NCBI GenBank assembly: GCA_031269775.1
Contig: JAISYQ010000005.1
Coordinates: forward strand, 1 to 64,000
Direction: 5' to 3'
Source of the DNA: Streptococcaceae bacterium
GTDB lineage: Bacteria; Bacillota; Bacilli; Lactobacillales; Streptococcaceae
DNA length: 64,000 bases
The notes beneath the pieces were generated by a model that saw nothing but the letters and a program-made list of their open reading frames with translations, was not told the origin of the DNA and ran no database searches. Of the stretch, positions 23,787 to 33,650 are shown in pieces. Position 1 is the stretch's first letter. Each line of letters starts with the position of its first letter. Both the position numbers and the translations under genes were made by a program.

Positions 23787-23816
23787 TTGTCTTAAATAGT
23801 AAAATTTTTGTATCAT
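23787..23816 (+). promoter_or_regulatory. Candidate promoter of the Rgg-like gene
   Basis: TTGTCT and TATCAT are separated by 18 nt, ending about 127 nt before the chosen ATG. The region is very AT-rich, so a chance match is possible. Confidence 0.3.
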
Positions 23817-23943
23817 AATGTTTAAAACTCATATTCTCTTATATGTTGAACGATTTAAAAATTACTTCAAGCTTTGCTTGATTTACAACTTGTCTAATAC
23901 GATTTCATCACTGATAATTATATTAAAAAGGTTGGTAAAAATT

Positions 23944-24807
23944 ATGAATTGGAATTTTGGGCAAGTTTATCAAAGAATTCGTAAAGAAAAAGGTTTGTCA
24001 CAAAAAAATGTTTGTGGAGACTTAATTTCAAGAACAACTTTATCAAAGATTGAAAATTGTCATAGTGTGCCATCATATGAAACTTTTGCTTACTTACTAA
24101 AACAAGTGAATATGTCTTTTGAGGAATTTGAATTTGTCTGTAATGATTTTGAATTAGATGGCAGAATGAAAATTTTTTCTAAATTTGATATGGCTATTTC
24201 AAATGAAAATATTCAAACACTGTCTGAATTAAGAAAAGATTGCATTAATTTTTTAGAAAAAAATCATGATTTAGGAATTTCAGATTTATTAATGACCATT
24301 GATTATTTAATTCTTATTCATAAAGACACTGAGATAGAGAACACGAAAGCAACTAAGTTAATTAATGTCCTTTGGAAAAAGTTAGAGCTTATTGATACTT
24401 GGTATTATAACGAAATAAAGATGATTAATTGCATTTTATTTTATTTCCCCATAGAGACAGTTTTGAGCTTTTCTGTCAAATTAATTGAATCAATCAAAAA
24501 ATATGAAGGTTTTAGCAAAGATATTGATAATTTTTGTTGTGCTGTTTATACCAATCTGGCAACACTTTATCTTTATAAAAATTTTTATATAGAATGTCTT
24601 GAAATTAGTAAATTGATTATAGAATTAGCACAAAGTATTAAACGTTATGATGTTTATTGTCTTGGCAATGTGAGAATTGGACTTTGTATGAAAGACAAAC
24701 AAAAAATTCAAAATTCAATTAAAACTCTCGAATTTTTTAGCGAAATTGAACTTGTCAAAGAAATAAAAAAAGAAGTTAAACGATTTTTTCCATTGATTAA
24801 TGGCTAA
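23944..24807 (+). CDS. Rgg/GadR/MutR-type transcriptional regulator
   Basis: A 287-aa protein with an N-terminal XRE-type helix-turn-helix (about 5-62, including GLSQKNVCGDLISRTTLSKIE split over two helices) and a C-terminal alpha-helical repeat region. This is the layout of Rgg regulators, which bind short peptide pheromones and control bacteriocin or virulence loci. The ATG at 23944 (MNWNFGQVYQ) is the family start; the frame is open for 42 more codons upstream, but these look unrelated. It converges with the phosphatase gene of the peptide-secretion locus. I found no clear pheromone gene next to it. Confidence 0.85.
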   Translation: MNWNFGQVYQRIRKEKGLSQKNVCGDLISRTTLSKIENCHSVPSYETFAYLLKQVNMSFEEFEFVCNDFELDGRMKIFSKFDMAISNENIQTLSELRKDCINFLEKNHDLGISDLLMTIDYLILIHKDTEIENTKATKLINVLWKKLELIDTWYYNEIKMINCILFYFPIETVLSFSVKLIESIKKYEGFSKDIDNFCCAVYTNLATLYLYKNFYIECLEISKLIIELAQSIKRYDVYCLGNVRIGLCMKDKQKIQNSIKTLEFFSEIELVKEIKKEVKRFFPLING

Positions 24808-24917
24808 AAGTCTGTTTATGAAAACATAAACAAACTCTTAAATATAAGTAAACAAGTTCTAAAAGAGACTAAAATATCTATATTGGCTAATTTGCACACT
24901 CTTTGCTTAAAATCTTT

Positions 24918-26978
24918 TTATTTCAATTTCTTAACTAATTTTAAAATATTCTTCCCATCTTTATATTCATATTCAAGATTGTCCATCATTTTTTTAACCA
25001 TATAAATACCAAGTCCACCAATTGGTTTATCAAAAATATCACTGTCATCATCTTCATTACCTTTAGCTTCTATAGGATTAAACTCAAAGCTATCATCAAT
25101 AAAGGTAAGTGACATTTTTTCTTTTTCTATTTCTATAATAAAAGTTAATGTACTAGCTTTAGAATGATTTAAAACATTTGAAACAAGTTCATCAACAGCT
25201 ACCATAAAAGCATGTTGAGTCTTCGTATCAATAACTTTTCTATCCATGGCTTTCTCAATAAAGTTAAGTGCTTTATCTGTCATCTGCTCATCAACTGCTA
25301 AATCAAGTTTTTCTATCAACGCTTGCTCACTTCCTTTAGTAATCATTAATAAAGCTAACATTGTAATATCATCAAATTGTGCTACCCCTTGTGCATAACT
25401 ATCAATATCCGCAAGAATATTTCTTAACATCACACCAACTTCTTCATGCATATGTTTTTGGCAAGTTTCCTTTAAGCGATCCCAACCAAAAGATTCGTTT
25501 TCTTTATTAACAGCATCAGGCACTCCATCTGTATAAAGTAATAAAATCTCTCCGGGTTTTAAAAAAAGTTCATTAATCACATACCGCGTGCCTTCCATAC
25601 CTCCAAGGACAAAATTTCGTTTCTCCGGCTCAACATATCGTACTGCTTTGTCATTTCTATCCATAATAATCAAAGGCTCATGCCCTGCATCAGCATAAAA
25701 TAAACGACCTGTTTTAACATCAAAAACTCCAAGAATACTTGTTGTAAACAGTGATGCTTCGTTTCCTTCGCAAAGCTCATTATTAACACGATTAAAGACT
25801 TTATCCACAGAAAGTCTTGCTTGCGTGTAGTCTTTAATTAAGGTCTTTGAAATAACCATAAAAAGTGCAGCCGGAACGCCTTTATCACTAACATCCCCGA
25901 TAACAATTGCTATATGATCATCATCTAACATAAAGAAATCATAAAAATCTCCACCAACTTCTTTAGCCGGACGCATTAAAGCATGTAAATCAAATTCACC
26001 GCGATTTGGTTCAAATGGGAAAATTTTCGGTAACATATCTGATTGGATTTGTGTTGCTACATTTAACTCTGTACCCATTCTTTCTTTATCTTTTGTTACT
26101 TGCGTTAAATTAGTAATATAATTATTAATATCTTCTTCCATTTTTTGAATGTCTTTTGTTAGCTGACCAATCTCATCCCGTGAACGAAAATTTAATTTAC
26201 TAATCTCTGTTTGCTCATTTTCTGAATTCATTGAGATTGATCTATCTTTTACAAACTTATTAGCTGCTTTTGAAATAAGGGCGATTGGTTGAACAACTAC
26301 TTTATTTAACAGTAAATAAAGAATAAGAATCGAAAATATCATTAAAGCAAAAATAAGGACAAACATTTGCTTTAAAAAGTTGTACAATTTATTAATAACA
26401 TCTTGCATAGAAATATCTGCACCAATCATAGCAATTACTTCATTCTTATTATTAAATATTGGACTAGAAATACTCATTAACCATCCATATTTAGAAGTTT
26501 TAGTCATAAATGCCTTTGTTCCTTTACGTAAATCAATATTTTTCTCCCCTACATCCAAATGATATGAATCTCCAGGAATCATAGCATTTGAACTAGTATC
26601 TGTATCCATAATCGCAATAGATTTATCTTTTTCATATTTTTGAATATATAAAAATTTTACATCATTAGCTTTTTTTACTTGCATTAACATTTCACGTTGT
26701 TCTTTATAAATTTTATTATTTTTTAATGATTCTTTATAATCCTTCACTTTAGCTTTATTTTTATCTGTTAAATTTTTGATAATCATTTGTAGTTGATCTT
26801 CATCTATAGCAAGAGCTACCGTTTTAGTTAATTCTCCAATCTTTTGTTCATAAGTTGATCGAATTAACTTTTCAGTAAAAACATAATTAAACAGCAAAAC
26901 AACAAAAGACATTAAAGCTAATAAAATAATTGCAATCGCACTTATTTTAAAACGTAAAGAGCCTTTCCTTTTCTTCAT
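24918..26978 (-). CDS. Membrane sensor with SpoIIE-type PP2C phosphatase and HATPase domain
   Basis: A 686-aa protein with membrane helices at about 11-33 and 195-228 enclosing a Cache-like extracellular sensor, then HAMP and coiled coil (about 230-310), a PP2C-type SpoIIE phosphatase (VGGDFYDF, IGDVSDKGVPAALFM, LLYTDGVPDAVN) and a C-terminal GHKL ATPase of the RsbW/SpoIIAB type (AVDELVSNVLNHS as N box, GGLGIYMVKKMM as G box). The phosphatase and anti-sigma-like kinase of a partner-switching system are thus in one chain. The likely substrate is the STAS protein at 36677-36976. It starts 4 nt after the sensor/MFS gene and ends the operon. Confidence 0.9.
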   Translation of the reverse strand: MKKRKGSLRFKISAIAIILLALMSFVVLLFNYVFTEKLIRSTYEQKIGELTKTVALAIDEDQLQMIIKNLTDKNKAKVKDYKESLKNNKIYKEQREMLMQVKKANDVKFLYIQKYEKDKSIAIMDTDTSSNAMIPGDSYHLDVGEKNIDLRKGTKAFMTKTSKYGWLMSISSPIFNNKNEVIAMIGADISMQDVINKLYNFLKQMFVLIFALMIFSILILYLLLNKVVVQPIALISKAANKFVKDRSISMNSENEQTEISKLNFRSRDEIGQLTKDIQKMEEDINNYITNLTQVTKDKERMGTELNVATQIQSDMLPKIFPFEPNRGEFDLHALMRPAKEVGGDFYDFFMLDDDHIAIVIGDVSDKGVPAALFMVISKTLIKDYTQARLSVDKVFNRVNNELCEGNEASLFTTSILGVFDVKTGRLFYADAGHEPLIIMDRNDKAVRYVEPEKRNFVLGGMEGTRYVINELFLKPGEILLLYTDGVPDAVNKENESFGWDRLKETCQKHMHEEVGVMLRNILADIDSYAQGVAQFDDITMLALLMITKGSEQALIEKLDLAVDEQMTDKALNFIEKAMDRKVIDTKTQHAFMVAVDELVSNVLNHSKASTLTFIIEIEKEKMSLTFIDDSFEFNPIEAKGNEDDDSDIFDKPIGGLGIYMVKKMMDNLEYEYKDGKNILKLVKKLK

Positions 26979-26982
26979 TCCA

Positions 26983-29937
26983 TCAACCGCCTTTTTTAAG
27001 ATTTAATAAACCAAAAATTAAACCTACAAACAATAAAACTCCACATACAATTAAAATACCTGTACTTTTTCCTAAAATAAGCACAGTACTAAAAAGAAGT
27101 GGCCCTACCGCTTGACCCAAATTTTCAAACAAGGAATATGCTCCTATTGATTTATTTACACCATACAATTCTACTTCCTTAAGACTGGAAAAATAAACAT
27201 TTTGTGCAGTAAATGTAAAACTATCAGCAATTCCCATTACGATAAGTACAATCAGTGCAATAAGCAAGGTTGGATTAAAGCCAAATACAGCAAAAGCAGC
27301 GGCATATAAAAATACTCCCAATAAAACTGCTTTTATTTTCCCAAATTTTTCTAAAATAAATTTAGCAATGATCGGCCCTAAAAACACAACCCAAACACCG
27401 TTTAATAAAAATGCTTGACCAATTTCTGATTCCGACAATCCTTTTTCTTCTCCAAAAATCGGGAAAAAATAATGTAGAAAGTAACTACAAGCTAAATAAG
27501 GAATTAAAATTCCAAGAAAATAAACTAATATTTTTGGTTTAAATAAAAATTTTAAAAAATTAATTCCTATCTCTTCTGATATTTTCTTACGCACAGGCAT
27601 TTTATCAATAAAATAATAAACATATCCCAAGATCATCACTACTACAAGACAAGCAATATAAAATACTTGCCTATTACCAATAAAACCAGCTAAACTAGCC
27701 CCAATAATAACACTACTATTAATACCAGAAAGAATTGCAGCATTAACCGAAGTAAAACCACTTTCACGCTCTTTATCATTTTTTAAAGAACTAATATAAA
27801 CATTTACTACCACAAGGGTCATACCACTGCCAAAGCCAGAAATTGCATTCCCTATAATTAACTGCCAAACATTTTGCGCAAGGCCACAGCCAAACAACCC
27901 CAAAGTAAAACATACTAAAGAAATATTTAGCATCTTTTTAATACCTAATTTTTCACTAAGTGAGCCACCAACAAAACCTAAAGCTACAAATAGTACTTCA
28001 AAAGTCATCGGCAAAGCTGATGCAATATTTTTAGAGATCCCTAAAAATGGAGTATAAATTGAAGCTGCATAAATTGGCATAAACGCTGCTGCAAGGTTAC
28101 TGGCAAAAAAAGAAGCAAAAACAATTGGCCGAACAACATTGCTATGAATAAAAGGTTTTCTTAAAGATTCTTGTCTATTTTTCTTCCATTGTTGATAAGT
28201 TTCTAAGAAAGTTAACATCTCTCTAACTATCAACATCATTACTACAACTAAACTTATCGTACTAAAGATAATTTTACGAATTATCTGATTGTTACGACGT
28301 ACATACTCATCCATATTAGAGCCAACTTCAATCAAACCAATAACTCTTTTTTGATCATCAAATATAGGATTAAGCGCATAAAGATAAGCGCCTTCAACTG
28401 TATTTAAGTTAACTTTTTGAATTCCTTTTTTTGTCCTTACAATCTTTTGCTCAACACTTCCCTCATAAGGCCATTCCCATGGATAATAAGAACCACTGCG
28501 ATTATTTGTATTTGCAAAAGTATAAATAATATCTTTATCAATTTTATATAATTCAATATAACGAGGTTCATTCCATTTATTTCCATCTTCTACTACATTT
28601 ACTATTTGCTTACGAATTTTTGCATAAGCTTTTGTTGTAAAATCCTGTGGAGAGTCTATTTCTTTTAATGCATCTTGATCTAAAATACTCGCAACTAATG
28701 TAGCAATCGAACTCATTTGACCCAATACTTCGTTTTTATATCGTTCGTTATAATTATTAATAACCATATTTGAAACAAAAAATGCTGTAATAGCTATAAA
28801 TATAAGTATTCCCATCTCTAAACGCCAAGATAAATCTTTAGAAATTTGTAAAATCATACGTTTTATAAATGGATACAATAAAAATAAACTTAATATAAGC
28901 AATATACTTACTGAAAAAATAAAACCAAAACTATATAAACGCTGAAAAAACTGAACCTCAATAGCTTTCTCTTTCGTTATTTTTCCATTGTCTTTATTAA
29001 ATTCCACTAATGCATTATCACCACTTAAAAACAATTTATCTTTTTTATCTAAAGCTAAATGATAATATAACGGCTGTTTAGACAGAGATTCATTTTGAGT
29101 CCCAGGTTGCTTTAAAAATTGTACTTTTTTAGATGAAGGAGTGATACGTAAAATAGATCTTGTACAAATATCTGTTGCAAAAATTGCACCATCACTAGCT
29201 AAAGCCATATTCCAAGGAAAACTACTTACTTTTTCCCCATTTATATTCATTTGATGATCTTTAGCTATATAAATAATTTCTGATCCATGATCTAAAATTT
29301 TATAAATATCACCATCTTTTGAAAGCGCAAACATTTCATCGTTTTTAAAAATGAACGAGTGTAACAATCGATCAGCATTGGCAAAATGAAAATGTTTTAT
29401 TTTTCGTAATTTTTTAGATTTTTCATTAACTTCATATAAAATAAAATCATTCTTTTGTCTTTTAATAAGATGTAATTTACCATTATCATAAGTTAAAGAT
29501 TGAAAATTTCCTTCAAAACGGTTGCGTTCTTTTTTTGGATAAGTATGATTAAAAATTGTTTTTATAAATTTTCCATTAGTATACTTTAAAATTTTCTGTT
29601 GCGCTACGTGAATGCTATCATCCTCTTCTAAAACAGTATCTAAAATATAAATATCGTCTTTATTTGCTGCAATTTCAGTTGCTTCATGAAAATTTTTTTT
29701 ACCACCTTGAATAACATAATCAAGCTGACCTGCTTTTGTACATTTTACAATTTTTTGCTTTCCCTGTTGAATTATTAACGAATTATCATTTTGATTTACA
29801 ATAATCCCATTAATATTTTCAAGAAAAATTTCTGTTTTGCTTCCAATTAGATGAAAATATCGAAACGTATAAATTGCAAAAATTGCAAAAATAACTAGTA
29901 AAATACTTAATAAAATAGTTCGCTTACGAACATTCAT
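26983..29937 (-). CDS. Multidomain membrane protein: extracellular propeller-like domain, Cache-like sensor and MFS transporter
   Basis: A 984-aa protein with unusual composition. After an N-terminal membrane helix (about 7-27) comes a beta-rich extracellular part (30-330) with repeated GKLHLI, DDIYILD and DGDIYKI-like strands, resembling an NHL/WD-type propeller. Helices at about 335-357 and 372-394 are followed by a second extracellular Cache-like segment (395-555). Residues about 600-980 form a 12-helix major facilitator domain. The partner phosphatase has its own sensor, so this protein may perceive a ligand and transport something, or use the MFS fold for signalling. No substrate can be named. 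Confidence 0.8.
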   Translation of the reverse strand: MNVRKRTILLSILLVIFAIFAIYTFRYFHLIGSKTEIFLENINGIIVNQNDNSLIIQQGKQKIVKCTKAGQLDYVIQGGKKNFHEATEIAANKDDIYILDTVLEEDDSIHVAQQKILKYTNGKFIKTIFNHTYPKKERNRFEGNFQSLTYDNGKLHLIKRQKNDFILYEVNEKSKKLRKIKHFHFANADRLLHSFIFKNDEMFALSKDGDIYKILDHGSEIIYIAKDHQMNINGEKVSSFPWNMALASDGAIFATDICTRSILRITPSSKKVQFLKQPGTQNESLSKQPLYYHLALDKKDKLFLSGDNALVEFNKDNGKITKEKAIEVQFFQRLYSFGFIFSVSILLILSLFLLYPFIKRMILQISKDLSWRLEMGILIFIAITAFFVSNMVINNYNERYKNEVLGQMSSIATLVASILDQDALKEIDSPQDFTTKAYAKIRKQIVNVVEDGNKWNEPRYIELYKIDKDIIYTFANTNNRSGSYYPWEWPYEGSVEQKIVRTKKGIQKVNLNTVEGAYLYALNPIFDDQKRVIGLIEVGSNMDEYVRRNNQIIRKIIFSTISLVVVMMLIVREMLTFLETYQQWKKNRQESLRKPFIHSNVVRPIVFASFFASNLAAAFMPIYAASIYTPFLGISKNIASALPMTFEVLFVALGFVGGSLSEKLGIKKMLNISLVCFTLGLFGCGLAQNVWQLIIGNAISGFGSGMTLVVVNVYISSLKNDKERESGFTSVNAAILSGINSSVIIGASLAGFIGNRQVFYIACLVVVMILGYVYYFIDKMPVRKKISEEIGINFLKFLFKPKILVYFLGILIPYLACSYFLHYFFPIFGEEKGLSESEIGQAFLLNGVWVVFLGPIIAKFILEKFGKIKAVLLGVFLYAAAFAVFGFNPTLLIALIVLIVMGIADSFTFTAQNVYFSSLKEVELYGVNKSIGAYSLFENLGQAVGPLLFSTVLILGKSTGILIVCGVLLFVGLIFGLLNLKKGG

Positions 29938-29974
29938 TTACAGATCACCTTTCGTCTTTCGTTTCGTAGACTTC

Positions 29975-30844
29975 TTATGAAATCAATTTTACCGTATACT
30001 TATGAAGTAAAAATACAGGATGCATTCGTTGCTTAAATTGACGCAAACCAGAAAGCCCCATATCTTCTCCTAAGTTCACCCATTTAATTTTCCCTTGAAA
30101 TTGCCAATGAAAATTATGATAAAAAAATTTCGCTAAACCACGAGCCGATATGCTAGTTTTCATAAAATGATTGACAAGCATTTCGCCTCTTTCTTCAACC
30201 ACCTTTACAGAAACAGGAACCCCTTGATCATAAAGAATAGATCCTTTCACCTTAGGATGACCAATTAATTTTTTTATTTCTCCATATGCTTTAACTTCAT
30301 CACCAAAAACATGAGTTTTTTGATGAAATTTACTCCATAATTTTACTACTTTATAAGAATCTTCCCAATTATTATTATTTATTTCAACTAATTTTGGTTG
30401 ATGATGATTTTTATAATAGTTATATTCTTTACGAGCTTTTTTACTAAGTATTAAAAATTTATCCAAATCATAAACATAATCACTAAAATCTATGTCATAT
30501 TTAATATCCCATTTCATTCCTTTTATGCTATTAAAAATCGGCAATTGAGCTGCTATAACGTATGAAAATTCATTAATTCCTAAGGCAGTCAATTCTCTAA
30601 TAATTGATTCATTTACATCACCTAAAATCGTATAGCAACGTTTTCCATAAGCATCATCTTGAACTAATAAAGCTGTTTTTTCATCTAATCGCATGCACTC
30701 TATATTTAAAAAATTACGATAAGCATATAACAGTGGAAAAGATAAATCAGAGATTCCCACATGATACGTTAATTTAGAAAACCATTTCTCATCATTTATA
30801 CTTAATTTTTTTAAATTTAAATCTACATTTAAAGCAACTTTCAT
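29975..30844 (-). CDS. DUF2156 (phosphatidylglycerol lysyltransferase-like, GNAT fold) protein
   Basis: A 289-aa soluble protein without membrane helices. The C-terminal motif (WVNLGEDMGLSGLRQFKQRM, then HPVFLLHKY) matches DUF2156, the GNAT-like domain of MprF-type aminoacyl-lipid transferases. The N-terminal half carries a related domain with LDEKTALLVQDD. Stand-alone DUF2156 proteins are thought to acylate or aminoacylate a substrate; the acceptor is unknown here. It is the first gene after the promoter at 30893-30921, 37 nt upstream of the sensor/MFS gene. Confidence 0.75.
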   Translation of the reverse strand: MKVALNVDLNLKKLSINDEKWFSKLTYHVGISDLSFPLLYAYRNFLNIECMRLDEKTALLVQDDAYGKRCYTILGDVNESIIRELTALGINEFSYVIAAQLPIFNSIKGMKWDIKYDIDFSDYVYDLDKFLILSKKARKEYNYYKNHHQPKLVEINNNNWEDSYKVVKLWSKFHQKTHVFGDEVKAYGEIKKLIGHPKVKGSILYDQGVPVSVKVVEERGEMLVNHFMKTSISARGLAKFFYHNFHWQFQGKIKWVNLGEDMGLSGLRQFKQRMHPVFLLHKYTVKLIS

Positions 30845-30892
30845 ATTTTATTCACCTACTATTTAAGAAAAATAACAATATTACCTAATTAG

Positions 30893-30921
30893 ATTATATT
30901 AAAATTAAATTAATTTTTCAA
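30893..30921 (-). promoter_or_regulatory. Strong sigma-A type promoter for the DUF2156-MFS-phosphatase operon
   Basis: On the minus strand TTGAAA and a perfect TATAAT are separated by exactly 17 nt, about 49 nt upstream of the DUF2156 start codon. The sensory genes can therefore be transcribed independently of the export genes. Confidence 0.75.
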
Positions 30922-31010
30922 GAGTAATTGATATTTTTTTTAAAAATAAATGAAATAAAATTAATAAAAGAAAACAATTTTAAATTTTATTCGCTGTCCT
31001 TTCCATTTAA

Positions 31011-33563
31011 TTAGGCCATTTGTCGCTTAGCAAGTTCATAAAACAAACCCTTTTGCTTCATTAATTTCTCATAATTCCCACTTTCAATAATATGACCCTT
31101 ATCTAAAACTAAGATCCGATCACAATTCTGAATCGTACTTAAACGATGAGCAATAACAATTCTTGTTGCATCAAGTTTATTCAAACTGTCAGTTACCATC
31201 TTTTGAGTCGTATTATCAAGTGCTGAAGTAGCTTCATCAAAGAAAAGGATATTTGGCTTGCCAATGATGGCTCGTGCAATCAAAATTCGCTGTTGTTGAC
31301 CACCAGAGATGGCCCCACCCATTTCTGAGAGCACCGTATGCATACCCATTGGCATATGCTTAATATCTTCAGCCAGTCCCACTTCCTCAGATACCCGCTC
31401 AGCATCTTTCATCGTTGCATAAGGAGCAGTGATGGTCATATTTTCAAAAATTGATCCGCCAATTAATTTACCATCTTGCAACACCACACCGAAACGCTTA
31501 CGCAATTCACGTTTATCCATGCCATCGATGTCTTTACCATCATAGTAAATCTTGCCTGAATTTGGTGTTTCAAATCCAAGTAATAATTTTAGCAAAGTCG
31601 ATTTCCCAGAACCTGATCCACCAACAATTCCGATATATTCACCCTTTTTAATATGAATTGATAAATCTTTTAAAATAAGACTTTCATCTGGATCATAAGA
31701 AAAATCAATATTGGTAATTTCAATATCTCCAGATAATTCCCCAGGTAATTCTGCATCATCTGAATATTCTGGCGCTGCTTCAAAAATTGGTTTTACACGT
31801 TCTAAAATTGGCTTAACAACATTTAAAGTAAGAACAGAGGTAGCAACGCCTGTCATAGCTGCTGAAAAAGCTCCAAACGCAGCTAAAAAGGCACTAAATT
31901 CACCTACAGATAAATTTAACTTGCCATTAATCATCTGATAGTAGAAAAGAAGCGAAAAACCATTTGCAACAAAAAGTGAGAGAACTTTTGCTACAGAATC
32001 TAATCTACTATTGTGTAAAGCTATTCCTTTTGAAGCTACATAAGGCTTAAGATACTCATACATCGCATGCTCTTCAACTCCTGCAACACGAACCTTTTCA
32101 ATCCCTAATAAAAATTGATACATCTTAGAATTAGCCTCAGAACTAAATTGAATCAAATCGTTTTGATATTTTGTCTGAACAAAAGCAATTCCAATAATGA
32201 TAAGTAAAATCACTACTAATAATGCAACACCAATCATCGCTAAACTGCTAGCATAATTAAACATCTGAAAAACATACATAATTGAAAATGCCGCTGAAAC
32301 AACGGTTTTAAGCCCTGTATCTGAAAAGATTTTAAAAAACCCTTGCAACTGTAAAATCCGCTCAGCTAAATCAGCTGCTTTATAGCTTCTAAAAAAACTT
32401 GATGGTAAATTAAACAAACGCTCACACGTTGCTGCAAAAATCGCATTTTCCATATTTGAAATACCAATTGCCGATGTTAAATTTTTAACAATTGTAAATG
32501 ACAAATTTCCCAAATTACAAGCAATTAAAACCATTCCGATTTGTAATATTCCCGTTGATAAACTCATTGGAATATATTTATCATAAATTTGTTGATTTAG
32601 CATTGGTAAAAGAATTCCAATAAATGTCCCTAAAAATGCTAACAAGATAAAACGAAAAATTTCTTCTCCAGTAACTTCTTTCATAGCAAAGCTAAACATT
32701 TTTTTAATTGTAATTTTCTCATTTGGAAAAGGTTTATAAATAGATTGTGCTTGTGGTTTGAGCAATCTAGCATATGATTCATCAACAGTTAGTGTCTCAT
32801 GCGTTGATGGATTATAAGCAATATATCCTTTACGCTTAGGTAATAAAGCAACTGTTTTATTACCTTTTTCCAAAAAAGCAATTAATGGACCAGAATTATG
32901 CTTATACCATCCTGGCGTTAAGATTACCTCTCTTGTTACAAAATGAGAAATCCTGGCGACATCCTGAAATTTAAAACGACGTCCATTCGAAGCCACAATC
33001 TTGTTAAAAGAAGCAATATTAATCCCTTTTTTATCACAAAGATATGCTGTTGCATCGTAAATATGATTTCCTGATTCAGGTATTTCCTGCTTAAAAGCAC
33101 TACGGTTAAAAACCGAATAAATTAAACGCAAATTGCGCTGATTAGTTTCTTTACTTTCAACTGCAGAAGCAAAGATAAAATTCTCTTCCTTAACAATAGT
33201 TCTTTGATATTCTTCTAAAAGAATTTCAGCAAAATCTTCTTCACCAAAATTAGTGATCATAGCTTGATTAACAAAATTATCGGCAATTTCTTTGGTCATT
33301 GTTTGCGACTCTTCCTCTAAATCTGCTGTATCTAAAGCCACAAAACAAAATAGCCACTCTTCTGCGTCTTTTTTTTGATAAAAACCTGGTAGTCTCTCAC
33401 CAACCTGCGCTTCATGAAGTAAATAACGCCGTCCCATTGCTCCTTTTAAAATAGGGACAATATAAACTAAAACAGAGCCGCTCTTTACAACATAAGTACT
33501 TTCTGAATTTTTAGTATAGTAAAGTTTTCCACCATGTAGATGGATAGATGTATTCTCTGACAA
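31011..33563 (-). CDS. NHLM-type peptide export ABC transporter without peptidase domain
   Basis: An 850-aa protein with a long non-catalytic N-terminal region (1-290), a six-helix ABC membrane domain (about 305-580) and an ATPase domain with Walker A GGSGSGKST, signature ISGGQQQRILIARA and Walker B ILFFDEATSALD. Size, N-terminal extension and pairing with a C39-type transporter fit the second ABC protein of NHLM bacteriocin-export systems. TTG start at 33563, 9 nt from GGAGG. It lies 87 nt downstream of the C39 transporter and is last in the export operon. Confidence 0.88.
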   Translation of the reverse strand: MSENTSIHLHGGKLYYTKNSESTYVVKSGSVLVYIVPILKGAMGRRYLLHEAQVGERLPGFYQKKDAEEWLFCFVALDTADLEEESQTMTKEIADNFVNQAMITNFGEEDFAEILLEEYQRTIVKEENFIFASAVESKETNQRNLRLIYSVFNRSAFKQEIPESGNHIYDATAYLCDKKGINIASFNKIVASNGRRFKFQDVARISHFVTREVILTPGWYKHNSGPLIAFLEKGNKTVALLPKRKGYIAYNPSTHETLTVDESYARLLKPQAQSIYKPFPNEKITIKKMFSFAMKEVTGEEIFRFILLAFLGTFIGILLPMLNQQIYDKYIPMSLSTGILQIGMVLIACNLGNLSFTIVKNLTSAIGISNMENAIFAATCERLFNLPSSFFRSYKAADLAERILQLQGFFKIFSDTGLKTVVSAAFSIMYVFQMFNYASSLAMIGVALLVVILLIIIGIAFVQTKYQNDLIQFSSEANSKMYQFLLGIEKVRVAGVEEHAMYEYLKPYVASKGIALHNSRLDSVAKVLSLFVANGFSLLFYYQMINGKLNLSVGEFSAFLAAFGAFSAAMTGVATSVLTLNVVKPILERVKPIFEAAPEYSDDAELPGELSGDIEITNIDFSYDPDESLILKDLSIHIKKGEYIGIVGGSGSGKSTLLKLLLGFETPNSGKIYYDGKDIDGMDKRELRKRFGVVLQDGKLIGGSIFENMTITAPYATMKDAERVSEEVGLAEDIKHMPMGMHTVLSEMGGAISGGQQQRILIARAIIGKPNILFFDEATSALDNTTQKMVTDSLNKLDATRIVIAHRLSTIQNCDRILVLDKGHIIESGNYEKLMKQKGLFYELAKRQMA

Positions 33564-33650
33564 TATTAAACGCCTCCTTTTTACAAGTTTGCTAAATACA
33601 CAAAGATTGTCCTTATGCTACTAAAATATACTTGTAATGCAATCTATATA

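Larger units (their letters stand above)
22505..23943. other. Gene-poor 1.4-kb stretch between cinA and the Rgg regulator
   Basis: No convincing protein gene is visible. It contains the full-length copy of the palindromic-ended repeat (22857-23085), a hairpin at 23472-23506, and many short AT-rich open frames. A 29-codon minus-strand frame (22858-22769) starts right behind a GGAGG contributed by the repeat end. A 56-codon frame at 23136-23306 starts only with TTG and lacks a good ribosome binding site. Confidence 0.6.

Noticed and set aside
23818-23943. A 42-codon N-terminal extension of the Rgg-like regulator
   Set aside because: The family starts at the internal Met (MNWNFGQVYQ) with AAAGG upstream; the extension has no homologous character.
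24813-24832. A hairpin (TGTTTATG/CATAAACA) between the Rgg-like gene and the phosphatase gene as a terminator
   Set aside because: The 8-bp stem is AT-rich and lacks a following T run on either strand.
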